Below, in pieces: positions 41,934 through 50,617 of a stretch of DNA of 64,000 nt. Both the position numbers and the translations under genes were made by a program. Position 1 is the first letter of the stretch. Each line of letters starts with the position of its first letter. Under the pieces are notes generated by a model. The model worked only from the letters and a program-made list of their open reading frames with translations. It had not been told where the DNA came from and made no database searches. The stretch comes from DATFTE01 sp963802575 (lineage in GTDB: Bacteria > Acidobacteriota > Terriglobia > Terriglobales > Acidobacteriaceae), in the NCBI GenBank assembly GCA_963802575.1, contig CAWDJF010000004.1, positions 841,560-905,559 of the forward strand, read 5' to 3'.

Positions 41934-43093
41934 CAGCTCGCCGCCAGGATCAGGCACTTCAGGTACGAGGTTTCGGGAACGCCTAGCAATACGGGATGGT
42001 CTTTGGCGGCGCCGCGCTTTTCGAGGAGACGGGTGGGGCGGTGAGCGTCTCGGGCAGCGGCGGCGACTACTTCGACGAAGTCTGCTTCTCCGACGTGGTA
42101 CGAGCAGGAGCAGGTCACCAGGATTCCTCCGGGGCGCAGCATTTTGAGGGCGCGGAGGTTGAGTTCTTTGTATCCGCGGAGGGCGGTGTCGAGGTTCGCT
42201 TTGCTCTTGGCGAAGGCCGGAGGGTCGAGGACGATGGCGTCGTAGCGGTGGTTGGCAGCGGAATAATCTTTGAGCAGGTCGAAGGCGTTGGCTTCGATCC
42301 ATTCGATCTCGCGACGATTGAGGGCGGCGTTCTGGTCGGCGACTTCGAGGGCGGGACGCGAGCTGTCAACGCCCGTGACTTTTTCGCAAGTCTGGGCGAG
42401 GTGGAGGGCGAATCCGCCCTGATAGCAGAAGACGTCGAGGGCTTCGCCGCGGGCGTAGCGGGCGGCGGCCGAATAGTTTTCGCGCTGGTCGAGAAAGGCT
42501 CCGGTCTTCTGGCCTTCGAGCGCGTCGAAATGAAATTGGACCCCGTTCATGGTGAAGATGGTTTTTGCTTTTTCTCCTTGCAGCAGGCCGGAAGCGCGCG
42601 GCGGCAGTTGTTCGAGTTCGCGGACGCGGGCATCGACGCGCTCGGCGATGGAGGCGGGCTTCAGCGATTCATTCAGTTCGGCGACGATGGTGTCGCGCTG
42701 TGCGTCCATGCCCTGCGTAACGATTTGCAGCGACAGCATGTCGTTGTAGCGATCGACGATGAGGCCGGGAAGGAAGTCGGCTTCGCTGAAGACGACGCGG
42801 TAGGCGTCGGTGTTCTCGACTAGGGGCGCGCGGTATTGGATGGCGTTGCGAGTCCGTTCGCGGATGAGCTCGGGAAGGTCTCGTACGCTTCCGGTCGACA
42901 ACATGCGGATGGCGATTTGCGAGGAACTGCTGTAGAGAGCTGTGCCCATCGGTTTGCCGCGTTCGTCGAGAACGGTGACGAGCGAGCCGGGAGGGATGCC
43001 GTTGGCGGAGAGGTCGGAGCGGTAGACCCAGACGTGTCCGTCTTTGAGGCGGGTGGCGCCGCGGCGGGAGAGTTTGATGGCGGGAGAAGGCAT
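41933..43093 (-). CDS. class I rRNA (cytosine-C5) methyltransferase, RlmI family
   Basis: A 386-residue SAM-dependent methyltransferase. The N-terminal PUA domain (LSRRGATRLKDGHVWVYRSD, PPGSLVTVLDERGKPMG) binds RNA. The central EEHUD-like region is followed by a Rossmann methyltransferase with DVFCYQGGFALHLAQ, the LDPPAFAKSK motif and the catalytic-cysteine region VTCSCSYHVGE. This is the RlmI/YccW layout; E. coli RlmI methylates C1962 of 23S rRNA. Exact target here is not proven, so I give no symbol. A palindromic repeat abuts the stop codon. Confidence 0.9.
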   Translation of the reverse strand: MPSPAIKLSRRGATRLKDGHVWVYRSDLSANGIPPGSLVTVLDERGKPMGTALYSSSSQIAIRMLSTGSVRDLPELIRERTRNAIQYRAPLVENTDAYRVVFSEADFLPGLIVDRYNDMLSLQIVTQGMDAQRDTIVAELNESLKPASIAERVDARVRELEQLPPRASGLLQGEKAKTIFTMNGVQFHFDALEGQKTGAFLDQRENYSAAARYARGEALDVFCYQGGFALHLAQTCEKVTGVDSSRPALEVADQNAALNRREIEWIEANAFDLLKDYSAANHRYDAIVLDPPAFAKSKANLDTALRGYKELNLRALKMLRPGGILVTCSCSYHVGEADFVEVVAAAARDAHRPTRLLEKRGAAKDHPVLLGVPETSYLKCLILAAS

Positions 43094-43126
43094 GGGTGAA
43101 TACTAAACCGTGAGGGATGGGATCGT

Positions 43127-43167
43127 GGAATCCCACCTTTACAACAAACGCAAAGGTGGGGCACCCC
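43127..43167. repeat. GAATCCCACCTTT...GCAAAGGTGGGGCACCC element, second copy
   Basis: Same ends as the copy at 37695 but a different centre (ACAACAAAC instead of GCAAAGTAC). Confidence 0.75.
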
Positions 43168-43180
43168 GGCGACCTCAGTC

Positions 43181-43534
43181 CTATTCACCGCTGTTTGCAC
43201 CCGGTGCCTTGCGACGACGCTTGGCCAAAGGCGCACTGCGAATCACGATCAGCGCCAGACCTGTTGAGAGGGGAGTCACATATATCCACTCTCGCAGATC
43301 GAATGCCTTTGCGAGGCCTATAGTAAGAAGACTTACAGCGGCCAAGAGAGCTGAGAAATAGAGCAGCGCACGAGGACGGATTGTCGTAAAAACCCGCAGC
43401 AACAAAACCAAAATCCCGATTGTCAGTGGGACCGCTAAAGCTTCTGGTATGGCAACAAGCCGTCCAAGCTCTTTGGAAGATAGAATCACTGCGCTCGCCA
43501 TCACCAAGAATAAACCGAACTCAAATAGATTCAT
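43181..43534 (-). CDS. small multi-span membrane protein
   Basis: A 117-residue protein with four hydrophobic spans (FGLFLVMASAVILSS, ALAVPLTIGILVLLLRVF, ALLYFSALLAAVSLLTIGLA, WIYVTPLSTGLALIVIRS) and a basic tail. No family is recognised. The ATG at 43534 opens MNLFEFGLFL. It is followed by a dispersed repeat and then the RlmI-like gene on the same strand. Function unknown. Confidence 0.65.
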   Translation of the reverse strand: MNLFEFGLFLVMASAVILSSKELGRLVAIPEALAVPLTIGILVLLLRVFTTIRPRALLYFSALLAAVSLLTIGLAKAFDLREWIYVTPLSTGLALIVIRSAPLAKRRRKAPGANSGE

Positions 43535-43810
43535 CGGTTACACCCACATTTCGGTTTGACAAGGCTCGAAGTAACATTTGAAGCGCCAATCACAGCAAGC
43601 CAGCCACCGGCGTTGGTCCAGTTCCGATTGTGGCGGCGTAGTCGGCCCAGTTGCGCCCAAGCCAAACGCTGAACTCCATCTATAGTCTGAAAGAAGGTAG
43701 GTTCCTCCCAACAGGGCGGGCCGACGGTGGAGGTATCTTACTCCATCAGAACTGCATTTGTTTTGAGGGATAGAGTTCGCGGGCGAGGGCGCCCGCGCCA
43801 CATTTACGGC
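43535..43810. repeat. intergenic region with REP-like copy at 43775-43805
   Basis: No convincing gene. A minus-strand frame (43538-43801) starts inside the repeat and is rejected. The palindrome GTTCGCGGGCGAGGGCGCC... ends 5 bases before the zinc-ribbon gene stop. Confidence 0.6.
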
Positions 43811-44941
43811 TTAGCTGGCGAAGGGGTGTTCGGCGGTGACGGCTTCGTCGGGGCGGGGCTTGGAGCGTGGGCTGGCGTCGGCGCGGGCGGCTTGCAGGTC
43901 GACGTGCAGCAGATCGAGGACGGTCATGGGCATCTCGGTGCCCCAGGACTCGAGCTCGGCGTCGTCAAAATTGCCGTTGAGGCGGATGGTGTCATCGGTC
44001 ATGTCTTCAGGGAAGGCGAGAGTGTATTTGCCTTCGCGGATGAGAACGTCTCCAATTTCGCGGCCGTTATTGAAGTCGTAAATGCGGCGGCTGGAATTGC
44101 CGGACTCGTTGTTGTAAACGAGAAGGACTTCGCCGTGGTCCTGGAAGCTGGGGCGATAGAACCAGGCCTGGGGAGCGTCGGACTTGGGGCGAACACGGCG
44201 GCGATGATGGGGCGCGTTGGAAGGCGCGGCGACGACCTCTTTCGCGGGATCGAAAAACAGAATGCGCTGGCAGGATTCGCATTCGATCACTTTGCCGCTT
44301 TTTACCTCGTTGTAAGTCTGCGGGCGCAGCATGACCTGGCAGGCGGTGCACTTCTGATTGAGGACTTCGGAGATGCCGCTGCCGCGGAATTTGGAGACGC
44401 GCTCGAAGTGGCGGAGCAGATCAGGATCAATGCCGGAGCGGAGATCGTTGCGCTTGGCGTTCCATTCGACGAGTTCTTTTTCGTCTTTGGCAGTGCGCTC
44501 GCGGGCGTCGGCTTTTTCTTTTTCGATCTCGGCCATTTCGGCTTTGAGGTCGGCCTCGGCGGCCTTGACTTTCTTCTCGCGCACCTCGGCATTGAGCATG
44601 AGCTCGAGGATCTTGTCTTCCTGAGCGCGGATCTCCTGCTCCGAAAATTGAATCTCGTGCAGCAGCGCTTTGTATTGCTCGTTGGTTTTTACGTCGAGAG
44701 ATTGATCGCGGTACTTGGAAATCTTCCCCTGCAGTTCCTGAATGGTGGCTTCGTGCTTGCGCCGGGCGGCTTCGTCGGCTTTAACGGCGGTCTTGGCATT
44801 TTCGAGAACCGCCTTGGTGCCTGCCAGCTTCTGCTCGATGGCGGCGACTTTTTTTGGGAGCGAGGCGATTTCTTCTTTGAGACGCAGGATGTGCCGATCG
44901 GCGTCCTGCACTTCCATGAGCTTTTGCACGTCGGAAGGCAT
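43811..44941 (-). CDS. coiled-coil protein with C4 zinc ribbon and C-terminal extension
   Basis: A 376-residue protein. Residues 1-180 form a long antiparallel coiled coil (LKEEIASLPKKVAAIEQKL to AEIEKEKADARERTAK) as in the C4-type zinc-ribbon family typified by HP0958/CdsZ, which bind RNA and sigma-54 or flagellar partners. The ribbon is KCTACQVMLRP ... IECESCQRILFF. An extra C-terminal 130 residues contains a small mixed domain (YDFNNGREIGDVLIREGKYT) and an acidic tail. The ATG at 44941 is the first one compatible with the family; the frame is open for another 165 codons upstream but that part overlaps the divergent corrinoid gene. Confidence 0.85.
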   Translation of the reverse strand: MPSDVQKLMEVQDADRHILRLKEEIASLPKKVAAIEQKLAGTKAVLENAKTAVKADEAARRKHEATIQELQGKISKYRDQSLDVKTNEQYKALLHEIQFSEQEIRAQEDKILELMLNAEVREKKVKAAEADLKAEMAEIEKEKADARERTAKDEKELVEWNAKRNDLRSGIDPDLLRHFERVSKFRGSGISEVLNQKCTACQVMLRPQTYNEVKSGKVIECESCQRILFFDPAKEVVAAPSNAPHHRRRVRPKSDAPQAWFYRPSFQDHGEVLLVYNNESGNSSRRIYDFNNGREIGDVLIREGKYTLAFPEDMTDDTIRLNGNFDDAELESWGTEMPMTVLDLLHVDLQAARADASPRSKPRPDEAVTAEHPFAS

Positions 44942-45071
44942 GGGATGTATTGATTTTAACACGTTATGGACACGATCCCCGGCTATTGCTGGGTGCCGGC
45001 CGGCGAAGACCTCACCTGAGGCGGTGACTTTAATCACAGACACAAGTGCGGTGGCGCCGTCCAATCCTGGG

Positions 45072-45722
45072 ATGACGGTCTCTACGTTTGCGGCGATGAA
45101 GGCGAGCATTGTCGAAGGCGCGCCAGAGCATGCGTCAGCGCTGGCGAAGCAGGCGCTGGCGGAGGGGATTGCTGCGCTGGATGCGATCAACCTGGGATTC
45201 GTTCCCGGCATGCATGAAGTGGGCGACCAGTACGCACAGCGCAAGATGTTCTTGCCCGACATGCTGGCCTCGGCGGAGGCCATGAAGGCCGCGATGGCGG
45301 TGCTTGATCCCGAACTGCGGCGCGAGGGAGGCGAGCAGCCTTGCGCGGGGACGGTGGTGCTGGGATCCGCGAAGGGGGACATCCACGAAATTGGGAAGAT
45401 TCTGGTGGGCACTCTGCTGACAGCGCACGGATTCAAAGTCTATGACCTGGGCGTGGACGTGAGCAGCGAGAAGTTTGCGGCAAAAGCGTGCGAGGTCGGA
45501 GCGGATGTGGTGGGAGTTTCGGCGCTGTTGACGACGACCATGGTGGGACAGAAATCGGTGATTGAGAAGTTTGACCGCGACGGCCTGCGTCCGAAGATGC
45601 GCGTGATTATTGGCGGGGCTCCGGTAGGCCGCAAGTGGGCTGACGAGATTGGGGCGGACGGTTTTACGAAAGATGCAGTGGCTGCGGTCGAACTGGTGCG
45701 ATCGCTGGTGAGGCATGAGTGA
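45072..45722 (+). CDS. corrinoid-binding protein (MtbC/MttC-like)
   Basis: A 216-residue methyl carrier. The N-terminal helical cap (SALAKQALAEGIAALDAINL, GFVPGMHEVGDQY) is followed by a B12-binding Rossmann domain with GDIHEIGKILV, the DxHxxG motif whose histidine is the lower axial cobalt ligand, then SALLTTTM and IIGGAPVG. It accepts a methyl group from a dedicated methyltransferase and passes it on. The start at 45072 gives MTVSTFAAMKASIVEG, matching family length. Its stop overlaps the MttB-family start by 4 bases (GTGA), so the pair is coupled. No activating reductase or second methyltransferase is present in this window. Confidence 0.92.
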   Translation: MTVSTFAAMKASIVEGAPEHASALAKQALAEGIAALDAINLGFVPGMHEVGDQYAQRKMFLPDMLASAEAMKAAMAVLDPELRREGGEQPCAGTVVLGSAKGDIHEIGKILVGTLLTAHGFKVYDLGVDVSSEKFAAKACEVGADVVGVSALLTTTMVGQKSVIEKFDRDGLRPKMRVIIGGAPVGRKWADEIGADGFTKDAVAAVELVRSLVRHE

Positions 45723-47170
45723 GTTTGCGTCCTAAACTCGAATTGCTCGACCGGGAGATGCTTGACCGCATTCTGGGCGAGGCTTTCGCGCTGCTGCGGT
45801 TGCCGGGAGTGAAGGTAGGCGATGCGGAGGCGCGAGATCTGTTGGCGTCGGCGGGCGCGAAGGTGGAAGCGGAGATTGCCCACATCCCGGAGGCGCTGGT
45901 GCGGCGGGCGCTCGAGAGCGTGCCGCGGGAATTCTTTTTGTACTCGCGGTCCGGGGAACCGGCGGTGCATTACGGGGGAGACCGGGTTCATTTCGATCCC
46001 GGATCGTCGTGTCTCGACATTCTCGATAGCGAGACGCAGCTGCCGCGTCCGGCGATGGCGGACGATCTGGTGCGGCTGGTGCAAGTGGCGGAGATGTTGC
46101 CGCAGTTTGCCGCGCAGTCGACGGCGATGGTGTGCAACGACGTCCCCAGTGAGACCGGCGACTGGTACCGGCTTTTGCTGGTGCTGTGGTATTCGAACAA
46201 GCCGGTGGTGACAGGATCGTTCAGCGCGAAGACGCTGCGCACGATGCTGGAGCTTTTGGGAGCGGATGCGGGAGGAGCAGAGGCTTTGCGGGCGCGTCCG
46301 CGAGCGGTGTTCGATGTGTGTCCTTCGCCGCCGCTGAATTGGTCAAGTTTTGCGGCGCAGAACCTGATCGAGTTGGCGCGGGCTGGAGTTCCGGCAGAGA
46401 TGATTCCAATGCCACTGGCAGGGGCCACGGCCCCAGTTACGTTAGCTGGAGCTATCGTGCAACATGCGGCGGAGGCGCTGGCGGGAATCGTAATTCATCA
46501 GCTAGCTGCGCCGGGCGCGCCGCTGGTGTGGGGAGGCGCTCCAGCGATTTTCGACATGAGCAGCGGGAACACTCCTATGGGAGCGATTGAAACCGCGATG
46601 CTCAACGCGGGATGCGCGCAAGTCGGCAAGTCATTGAACATGCCAACCCACGGATACCTGGTGGCGAGCGATTCGCGAAGTCTTGATATGCAGGCAGGCA
46701 TGGAGAGCGGTGCGTCGGCGGTGCTGGGGGCGCTGGCGGGAATCAACATGATTTCGGGCGCGGGCATGCTGCACTTCCTCTCTTGTCACAGCGTGGAGAA
46801 GTTGGTGCTCGACGCAGAGTCGATTGCCAGCGCGCAAAGGTTGATCGAGGGCATCCAGGCGCGAGGGGAGACATTGGCGACCGCGATGTTCGCTCAAGTT
46901 GGGCTGACGGGAGAATTCCTGAAGCTAAAGGAAACGCGGGCGCTGTTTCGTAGCGAGCAGCATTTCCCCTCGGACGTGATTGATCGCGGCGCGGGGGTTG
47001 GTGATTTGATCACACGTGCGCGGGGTAGAGTCCACGAGTTGGTGGAGGGGTACCGGCGTCCCGTGATTTCCGCGGAGGTGGAGGCCAATCTCCTGGCGAT
47101 TGCGAAGAGCGAAGGTGGGGATTGTTTGCCGGGGATTTTGGAGCAAGTTGGTCTCGCTCCGAGCAGGTGA
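45719..47170 (+). CDS. trimethylamine/glycine-betaine methyltransferase-family protein (MttB superfamily, non-pyrrolysine)
   Basis: A 483-residue TIM-barrel methyltransferase that would move a methyl group from a quaternary amine or similar donor to the corrinoid protein encoded just upstream. Family landmarks: SRSGEPAVHYGGDRVHFDPG near the N-terminus, VWGGAPAIFDMSSGNTPMG, and GALAGINMISGAGMLHF. No amber codon interrupts the frame, so it is the pyrrolysine-free type (MtgB, MtpB and relatives). The donor cannot be told from sequence alone; glycine betaine, proline betaine or carnitine are family precedents. The start is GTG 45719. Confidence 0.9.
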   Translation: MSLRPKLELLDREMLDRILGEAFALLRLPGVKVGDAEARDLLASAGAKVEAEIAHIPEALVRRALESVPREFFLYSRSGEPAVHYGGDRVHFDPGSSCLDILDSETQLPRPAMADDLVRLVQVAEMLPQFAAQSTAMVCNDVPSETGDWYRLLLVLWYSNKPVVTGSFSAKTLRTMLELLGADAGGAEALRARPRAVFDVCPSPPLNWSSFAAQNLIELARAGVPAEMIPMPLAGATAPVTLAGAIVQHAAEALAGIVIHQLAAPGAPLVWGGAPAIFDMSSGNTPMGAIETAMLNAGCAQVGKSLNMPTHGYLVASDSRSLDMQAGMESGASAVLGALAGINMISGAGMLHFLSCHSVEKLVLDAESIASAQRLIEGIQARGETLATAMFAQVGLTGEFLKLKETRALFRSEQHFPSDVIDRGAGVGDLITRARGRVHELVEGYRRPVISAEVEANLLAIAKSEGGDCLPGILEQVGLAPSR

Positions 47171-47339
47171 AGCGGTTCCTTGATACGAACTCGTCGATCC
47201 AGGCGCCGCGACCGCCCTCGTCGCTTCGCGACATCGGTCGCCGGCGGAGCGCCCGTGCCACATGGGCAGTTAACCTTGCGGTGTGATTGCGGCGCGTGCT
47301 TCCCACCGCTTCCACGGTGTACACTTTTCAGCCCAGCCT
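47171..47339. repeat. intergenic palindromic repeats
   Basis: Contains CTCGTCGCTTCGCGACATCG and a GGTCGCCGGCGGAGCGCC element related to the copy at 41083. No gene is seen. Confidence 0.55.
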
Positions 47340-49583
47340 ATGAGAGTCCATTTGGTCGTGAGATCCCTGCGCGTTGGCTTCCTGGTCTTCGTGTTGATGG
47401 CTTGCGGTTTGGCGCAGACAGAGAAGCGCGCGCTGACCATCGAATCGATTTTTGCGGATGGCGGCATTACGGGCCGCGCGCCGGAAAACGTGAAGTGGGG
47501 GAGAGGCAGTAAGACCTTTTCTTTCATTCAGCGGGATGACTCGGGCGAGCAGGGGCAGCTTTGGACGTTTGACGCCACGACCGGCGAAAAGCGCGTGCTG
47601 CTCAACCAAAGTAAGCTCGCGCCCCTGTCTCCGCCGCTAAGCACGTTCAAGGACGATCGCGAGCGAGAACGCGTGACGCGCTACCACCAGGCGACGTATC
47701 TCTGGTCGCCGGACTCTTCGCATTTGTTGTTCAGCCCGCGCGGGCAGCTTTGGCTTTATGCGGTCGATAACGGCGTGGGCGTGCAATTCACTTCCGATCC
47801 GGAAGAGCATCTCGATCCCAAATTCTCGCCTGATGGCACCCGGATTTCCTACGTTTACAAACACAATTTGTACGTGCGCTCGATCGCTGGAAATAAAGTG
47901 GAACAGCTCACTAAAGACAAAGATGAAAACATTCTGAATGGTGAAGTGGATTGGGTATACGCGGAAGAGTTGGAGGTGCGCAGCAATTACTTCTGGTCGC
48001 CGGACGGAAATGAAATCGCCTTTCTGCAGATGGACGAGACGCAGGTGCCAACGTATCCCATTACCGACTGGCTACCCACTCATCCGAAGGTCGATCTGGA
48101 AAAGTATCCCAAGGCGGGAGATCCCAACCCAGTGGTGCGGATCGGCGTGGTGGATGCGAAGGGCGGCAAGCCGAAGTGGATTTCGCTGAGCAAGGATCCC
48201 GACATTTATATTCCGCGCTTTGGGTGGGTGCGCGACGGGCTTCTGTGGGCCGAGGTCATGAATCGTGCCCAGGATTCGATGGAGTTGTATTTTGTGGATG
48301 CCCACTCGGGGAAATCGAGCCGGGTGCTCGCCGAGACGATTAAGGACGGCTGGATCAATGTGAACGACGATTTCCAGATTCTCGATTCAGGCGATCGCTT
48401 CCTGTGGTCGAGCTGGCGTGACGGGCATACGCAGCTTTATCTGTACAGTTTCGATAAGGCGAATCCTTTAGCGGCGGACGCGAAGGTCGAACACCAGGTG
48501 ACGCAGGGCGACTTCGAGATGCTGGGCGTCGAGGCGTTGGACGAAAAGGCAGGCGTGGTTTATTTCAGCTGCAATAAAGATGACCCACGCCAGCGCCAGC
48601 TCTATGCGGCGAAGCTCGATGGCTCCGGGATGACGCGGGTGTCGAAAGAAGATGGCACGCACGAGGTGAATTTCTCCGGCGATGCGAAGCATTATCTGGA
48701 TACGTTTTCGACAGCGACGACGCCTCCGCGATTGCTGACGTGTGTCGTGGGCGGCGAGTGTACACCGGTCTGGGAGTCGCGCAGTGTGGAGGCGTACGAC
48801 CTTATCCCACCGAAATTTTTGGGGTTTAAGGCCGATGACGACACGGTGTTGTATGCGGAACTGGTGCTGCCTCCGCCGGAGGTGGCGAAGGAACATTTGC
48901 CTGTCATCGTTCACATCTACGGTGGTCCGGCCGCGGCGCTGGTGCAAAACGCGTGGGGCGCGAGCGGCGGCCATTCCGACGATTTGTTTCTGCAGATGAT
49001 GGCGAAGAAGGGCTTTGCAATATTTACCGTGGACAACCGCGGAACACCGGGACGCGATCGCAAGTTTCAGACAGCAATCCGCAACCAGTTTGGGGCCGTG
49101 GAATTGAAAGATCAGTTGGCGGCGCTGACACAGCTTTTCGCGCAGTACCCGCAACTCGATCGCAGCCGGGTGGCGATTTGGGGATGGAGCAACGGGGCCT
49201 CGATGACGCTCTACGCGCTGACACATTCAGACGCGTTTAAGGCGGGCGTGGCCGTGGCTCCGGTGACCGACTGGCATTTGTACGACTCGATCTACGCCGA
49301 GCGCTACTTGGGGCAGCCGAGCGATAACTCCAAGGGGTACACGGAGGGATCCCCGGCGAAGGCTGCCGAGAATTTGCATGGATCGTTGTTGCTGGTGCAT
49401 GGCACGAGTGATGACAACGTGCATTTTCAGAACAGCATTCAGATGACGGAAGCGCTTGTCAAAGCGGGGAAGCAGTTCAGGTTCATGGCGTATCCGAATA
49501 AGACGCACGGGATCGCAGGGATGACGGACCGGGTGCATTTGTTTCATATGATTGAGGATCATTTGGAGCGGGAGTTGAAATAA
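47340..49583 (+). CDS. S9-family dipeptidyl peptidase (DPP-IV-like), exported
   Basis: A peptidase of about 747 residues. The leader (RSLRVGFLVFVLMACGLAQ) can be read as a lipoprotein signal with LMAC or as a Sec signal peptide. The N-terminal half is an eight-bladed propeller (DPP-IV N-terminal domain: YLWSPDSSHLLFSPRGQLWL, DWVYAEELEVRSNYFWSPDG, the latter carrying the EE motif that binds the substrate amino terminus). The C-terminal alpha/beta hydrolase has nucleophile serine in GWSNGAS, aspartate in HGTSDDNVHF and histidine in NKTHGI. It removes X-Pro or similar dipeptides from exported peptides. ATG 47340 is preferred over the longer TTG frame. Confidence 0.93.
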   Translation: MRVHLVVRSLRVGFLVFVLMACGLAQTEKRALTIESIFADGGITGRAPENVKWGRGSKTFSFIQRDDSGEQGQLWTFDATTGEKRVLLNQSKLAPLSPPLSTFKDDRERERVTRYHQATYLWSPDSSHLLFSPRGQLWLYAVDNGVGVQFTSDPEEHLDPKFSPDGTRISYVYKHNLYVRSIAGNKVEQLTKDKDENILNGEVDWVYAEELEVRSNYFWSPDGNEIAFLQMDETQVPTYPITDWLPTHPKVDLEKYPKAGDPNPVVRIGVVDAKGGKPKWISLSKDPDIYIPRFGWVRDGLLWAEVMNRAQDSMELYFVDAHSGKSSRVLAETIKDGWINVNDDFQILDSGDRFLWSSWRDGHTQLYLYSFDKANPLAADAKVEHQVTQGDFEMLGVEALDEKAGVVYFSCNKDDPRQRQLYAAKLDGSGMTRVSKEDGTHEVNFSGDAKHYLDTFSTATTPPRLLTCVVGGECTPVWESRSVEAYDLIPPKFLGFKADDDTVLYAELVLPPPEVAKEHLPVIVHIYGGPAAALVQNAWGASGGHSDDLFLQMMAKKGFAIFTVDNRGTPGRDRKFQTAIRNQFGAVELKDQLAALTQLFAQYPQLDRSRVAIWGWSNGASMTLYALTHSDAFKAGVAVAPVTDWHLYDSIYAERYLGQPSDNSKGYTEGSPAKAAENLHGSLLLVHGTSDDNVHFQNSIQMTEALVKAGKQFRFMAYPNKTHGIAGMTDRVHLFHMIEDHLERELK

Positions 49584-49628
49584 TCACGTAGCCCGGCCGC
49601 CTCGTCCGGGCGGTTTTCAGAAGGACGC

Positions 49629-50465
49629 ATGCAGCGCATCACCCTTGGCGATTTTGAACTGACGGCGGTTTCTGACGGCATCTATCACTCCGATGGCGGA
49701 GCTTTCTTTGGCGTTGTGCCCAAGAGTTTGTGGAAGCGCAAAGTCGAGGTGGACGAGAACAATCTGATTCCCGTGGGGTTGAATTCCATTGTCGTGCGAA
49801 CCGGCGATCACACCGTATTGATCGAGACTGGGATCGGCAACAAGGGGTCGGAAAAGATGGTGAAGATTTACGGGCAGCCGGCGGAGTTGCTCGACAATCT
49901 TTCCGCGGCGGGCTTCGCTCCCGAAGATATCGACATCGTCATCGACAGCCATCTGCACTTCGATCACTGCGGTTGGAATACCGTCCGCAAGGGCGATCAG
50001 ATCGTGGCCACGTTTCCGAAGGCGAAGTATTACGTGCAGGAAGGCGAGTGGAAGCACGCACATGAGAACCAGCGCGATGGGGTGAGCTACTTCACGGAGA
50101 ATTACGATCCGCTGGTCGAGAGCGGGCAGATGACTTTGCTCAAGGGGGATGCGGAGATTGTGCCGGGAGTTTCGGTGCGGGTGTATCCGGGGCATACGCG
50201 GGATATGCAGGCGATCTTGATTCAGAGCGGAGGCAAAACGGCTTGCTATATCTCTGACCTGATTCCAATGAGCACCCATCTCGATGTGAGTTGGGTGATG
50301 GCGTTTGATCTCTATCCCATGGAGACGATCGAGAGTAAGAAGCGGTATTACGCGGAAGCGCTGCCGGGGAAGTGGCTGACCTTGTTTACACATGATCCGA
50401 AGATGCCTTGGGCTTATGTGGAGAAGGACGGGTTGGGGAAGATGGTGGCCAAGTCGGTGTTGTAA
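49629..50465 (+). CDS. metallo-beta-lactamase-fold hydrolase (lactonase-like)
   Basis: A 278-residue MBL-fold enzyme. The metal-binding signature is SHLHFDHCGWN (HxHxDH), with further ligands in YPGHTRD and YISDLIP. The N-terminal LGDFELTAVSDGIYHSDGG is typical of the AiiA/AttM-like and related quorum-quenching or promiscuous hydrolases. The substrate is not known. AGAAGG lies about 7 bases before the ATG. It sits 45 bases after the peptidase, with a short palindrome (GCCCGGCCGCCTCGTCCGGGC) between. Confidence 0.88.
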   Translation: MQRITLGDFELTAVSDGIYHSDGGAFFGVVPKSLWKRKVEVDENNLIPVGLNSIVVRTGDHTVLIETGIGNKGSEKMVKIYGQPAELLDNLSAAGFAPEDIDIVIDSHLHFDHCGWNTVRKGDQIVATFPKAKYYVQEGEWKHAHENQRDGVSYFTENYDPLVESGQMTLLKGDAEIVPGVSVRVYPGHTRDMQAILIQSGGKTACYISDLIPMSTHLDVSWVMAFDLYPMETIESKKRYYAEALPGKWLTLFTHDPKMPWAYVEKDGLGKMVAKSVL

Positions 50466-50474
50466 CGGCTCATG

Positions 50475-50617
50475 TGGGAACGGGCGCCTTCGCCCGTTCA
50501 GGTCGAGCGATTAGCTCGACAAAAGCTCTTAGCCGCAGAGGGCGGCCGACGGTTCGCAGAGATCGCGAAGGTTTTCAAGTGGTTAGGGTTCGCGGGCGAG
50601 GGCGCCCGCGCCACACA
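50475..50617. repeat. repeat cluster between the MBL gene and dusB
   Basis: GGGCGCCTTCGCCC (50481-50494), a GCCGCAGAGGGCGGCCGACG tract near 50532, and the REP-like palindrome 50587-50617, which codes for the last residues of dusB. Confidence 0.6.

Noticed and set aside
41996..42823. Plus-strand frame of 275 residues opposite the RlmI-like gene
   Set aside because: Gly/Val/Glu-rich shadow of a gene with PUA and methyltransferase motifs.
37695..43167. The repeated CCCACCTTTGC elements as a CRISPR array
   Set aside because: Only two copies 5.4 kb apart, with no regular spacers and no cas genes.
43538..43801. Minus-strand frame of 87 residues upstream of the small membrane gene
   Set aside because: It begins inside a REP-like palindrome and shows no motif or ribosome site.
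44942..45071. Possible cobalamin riboswitch upstream of the corrinoid gene
   Set aside because: No B12-box-like sequence or characteristic core was found on inspection.
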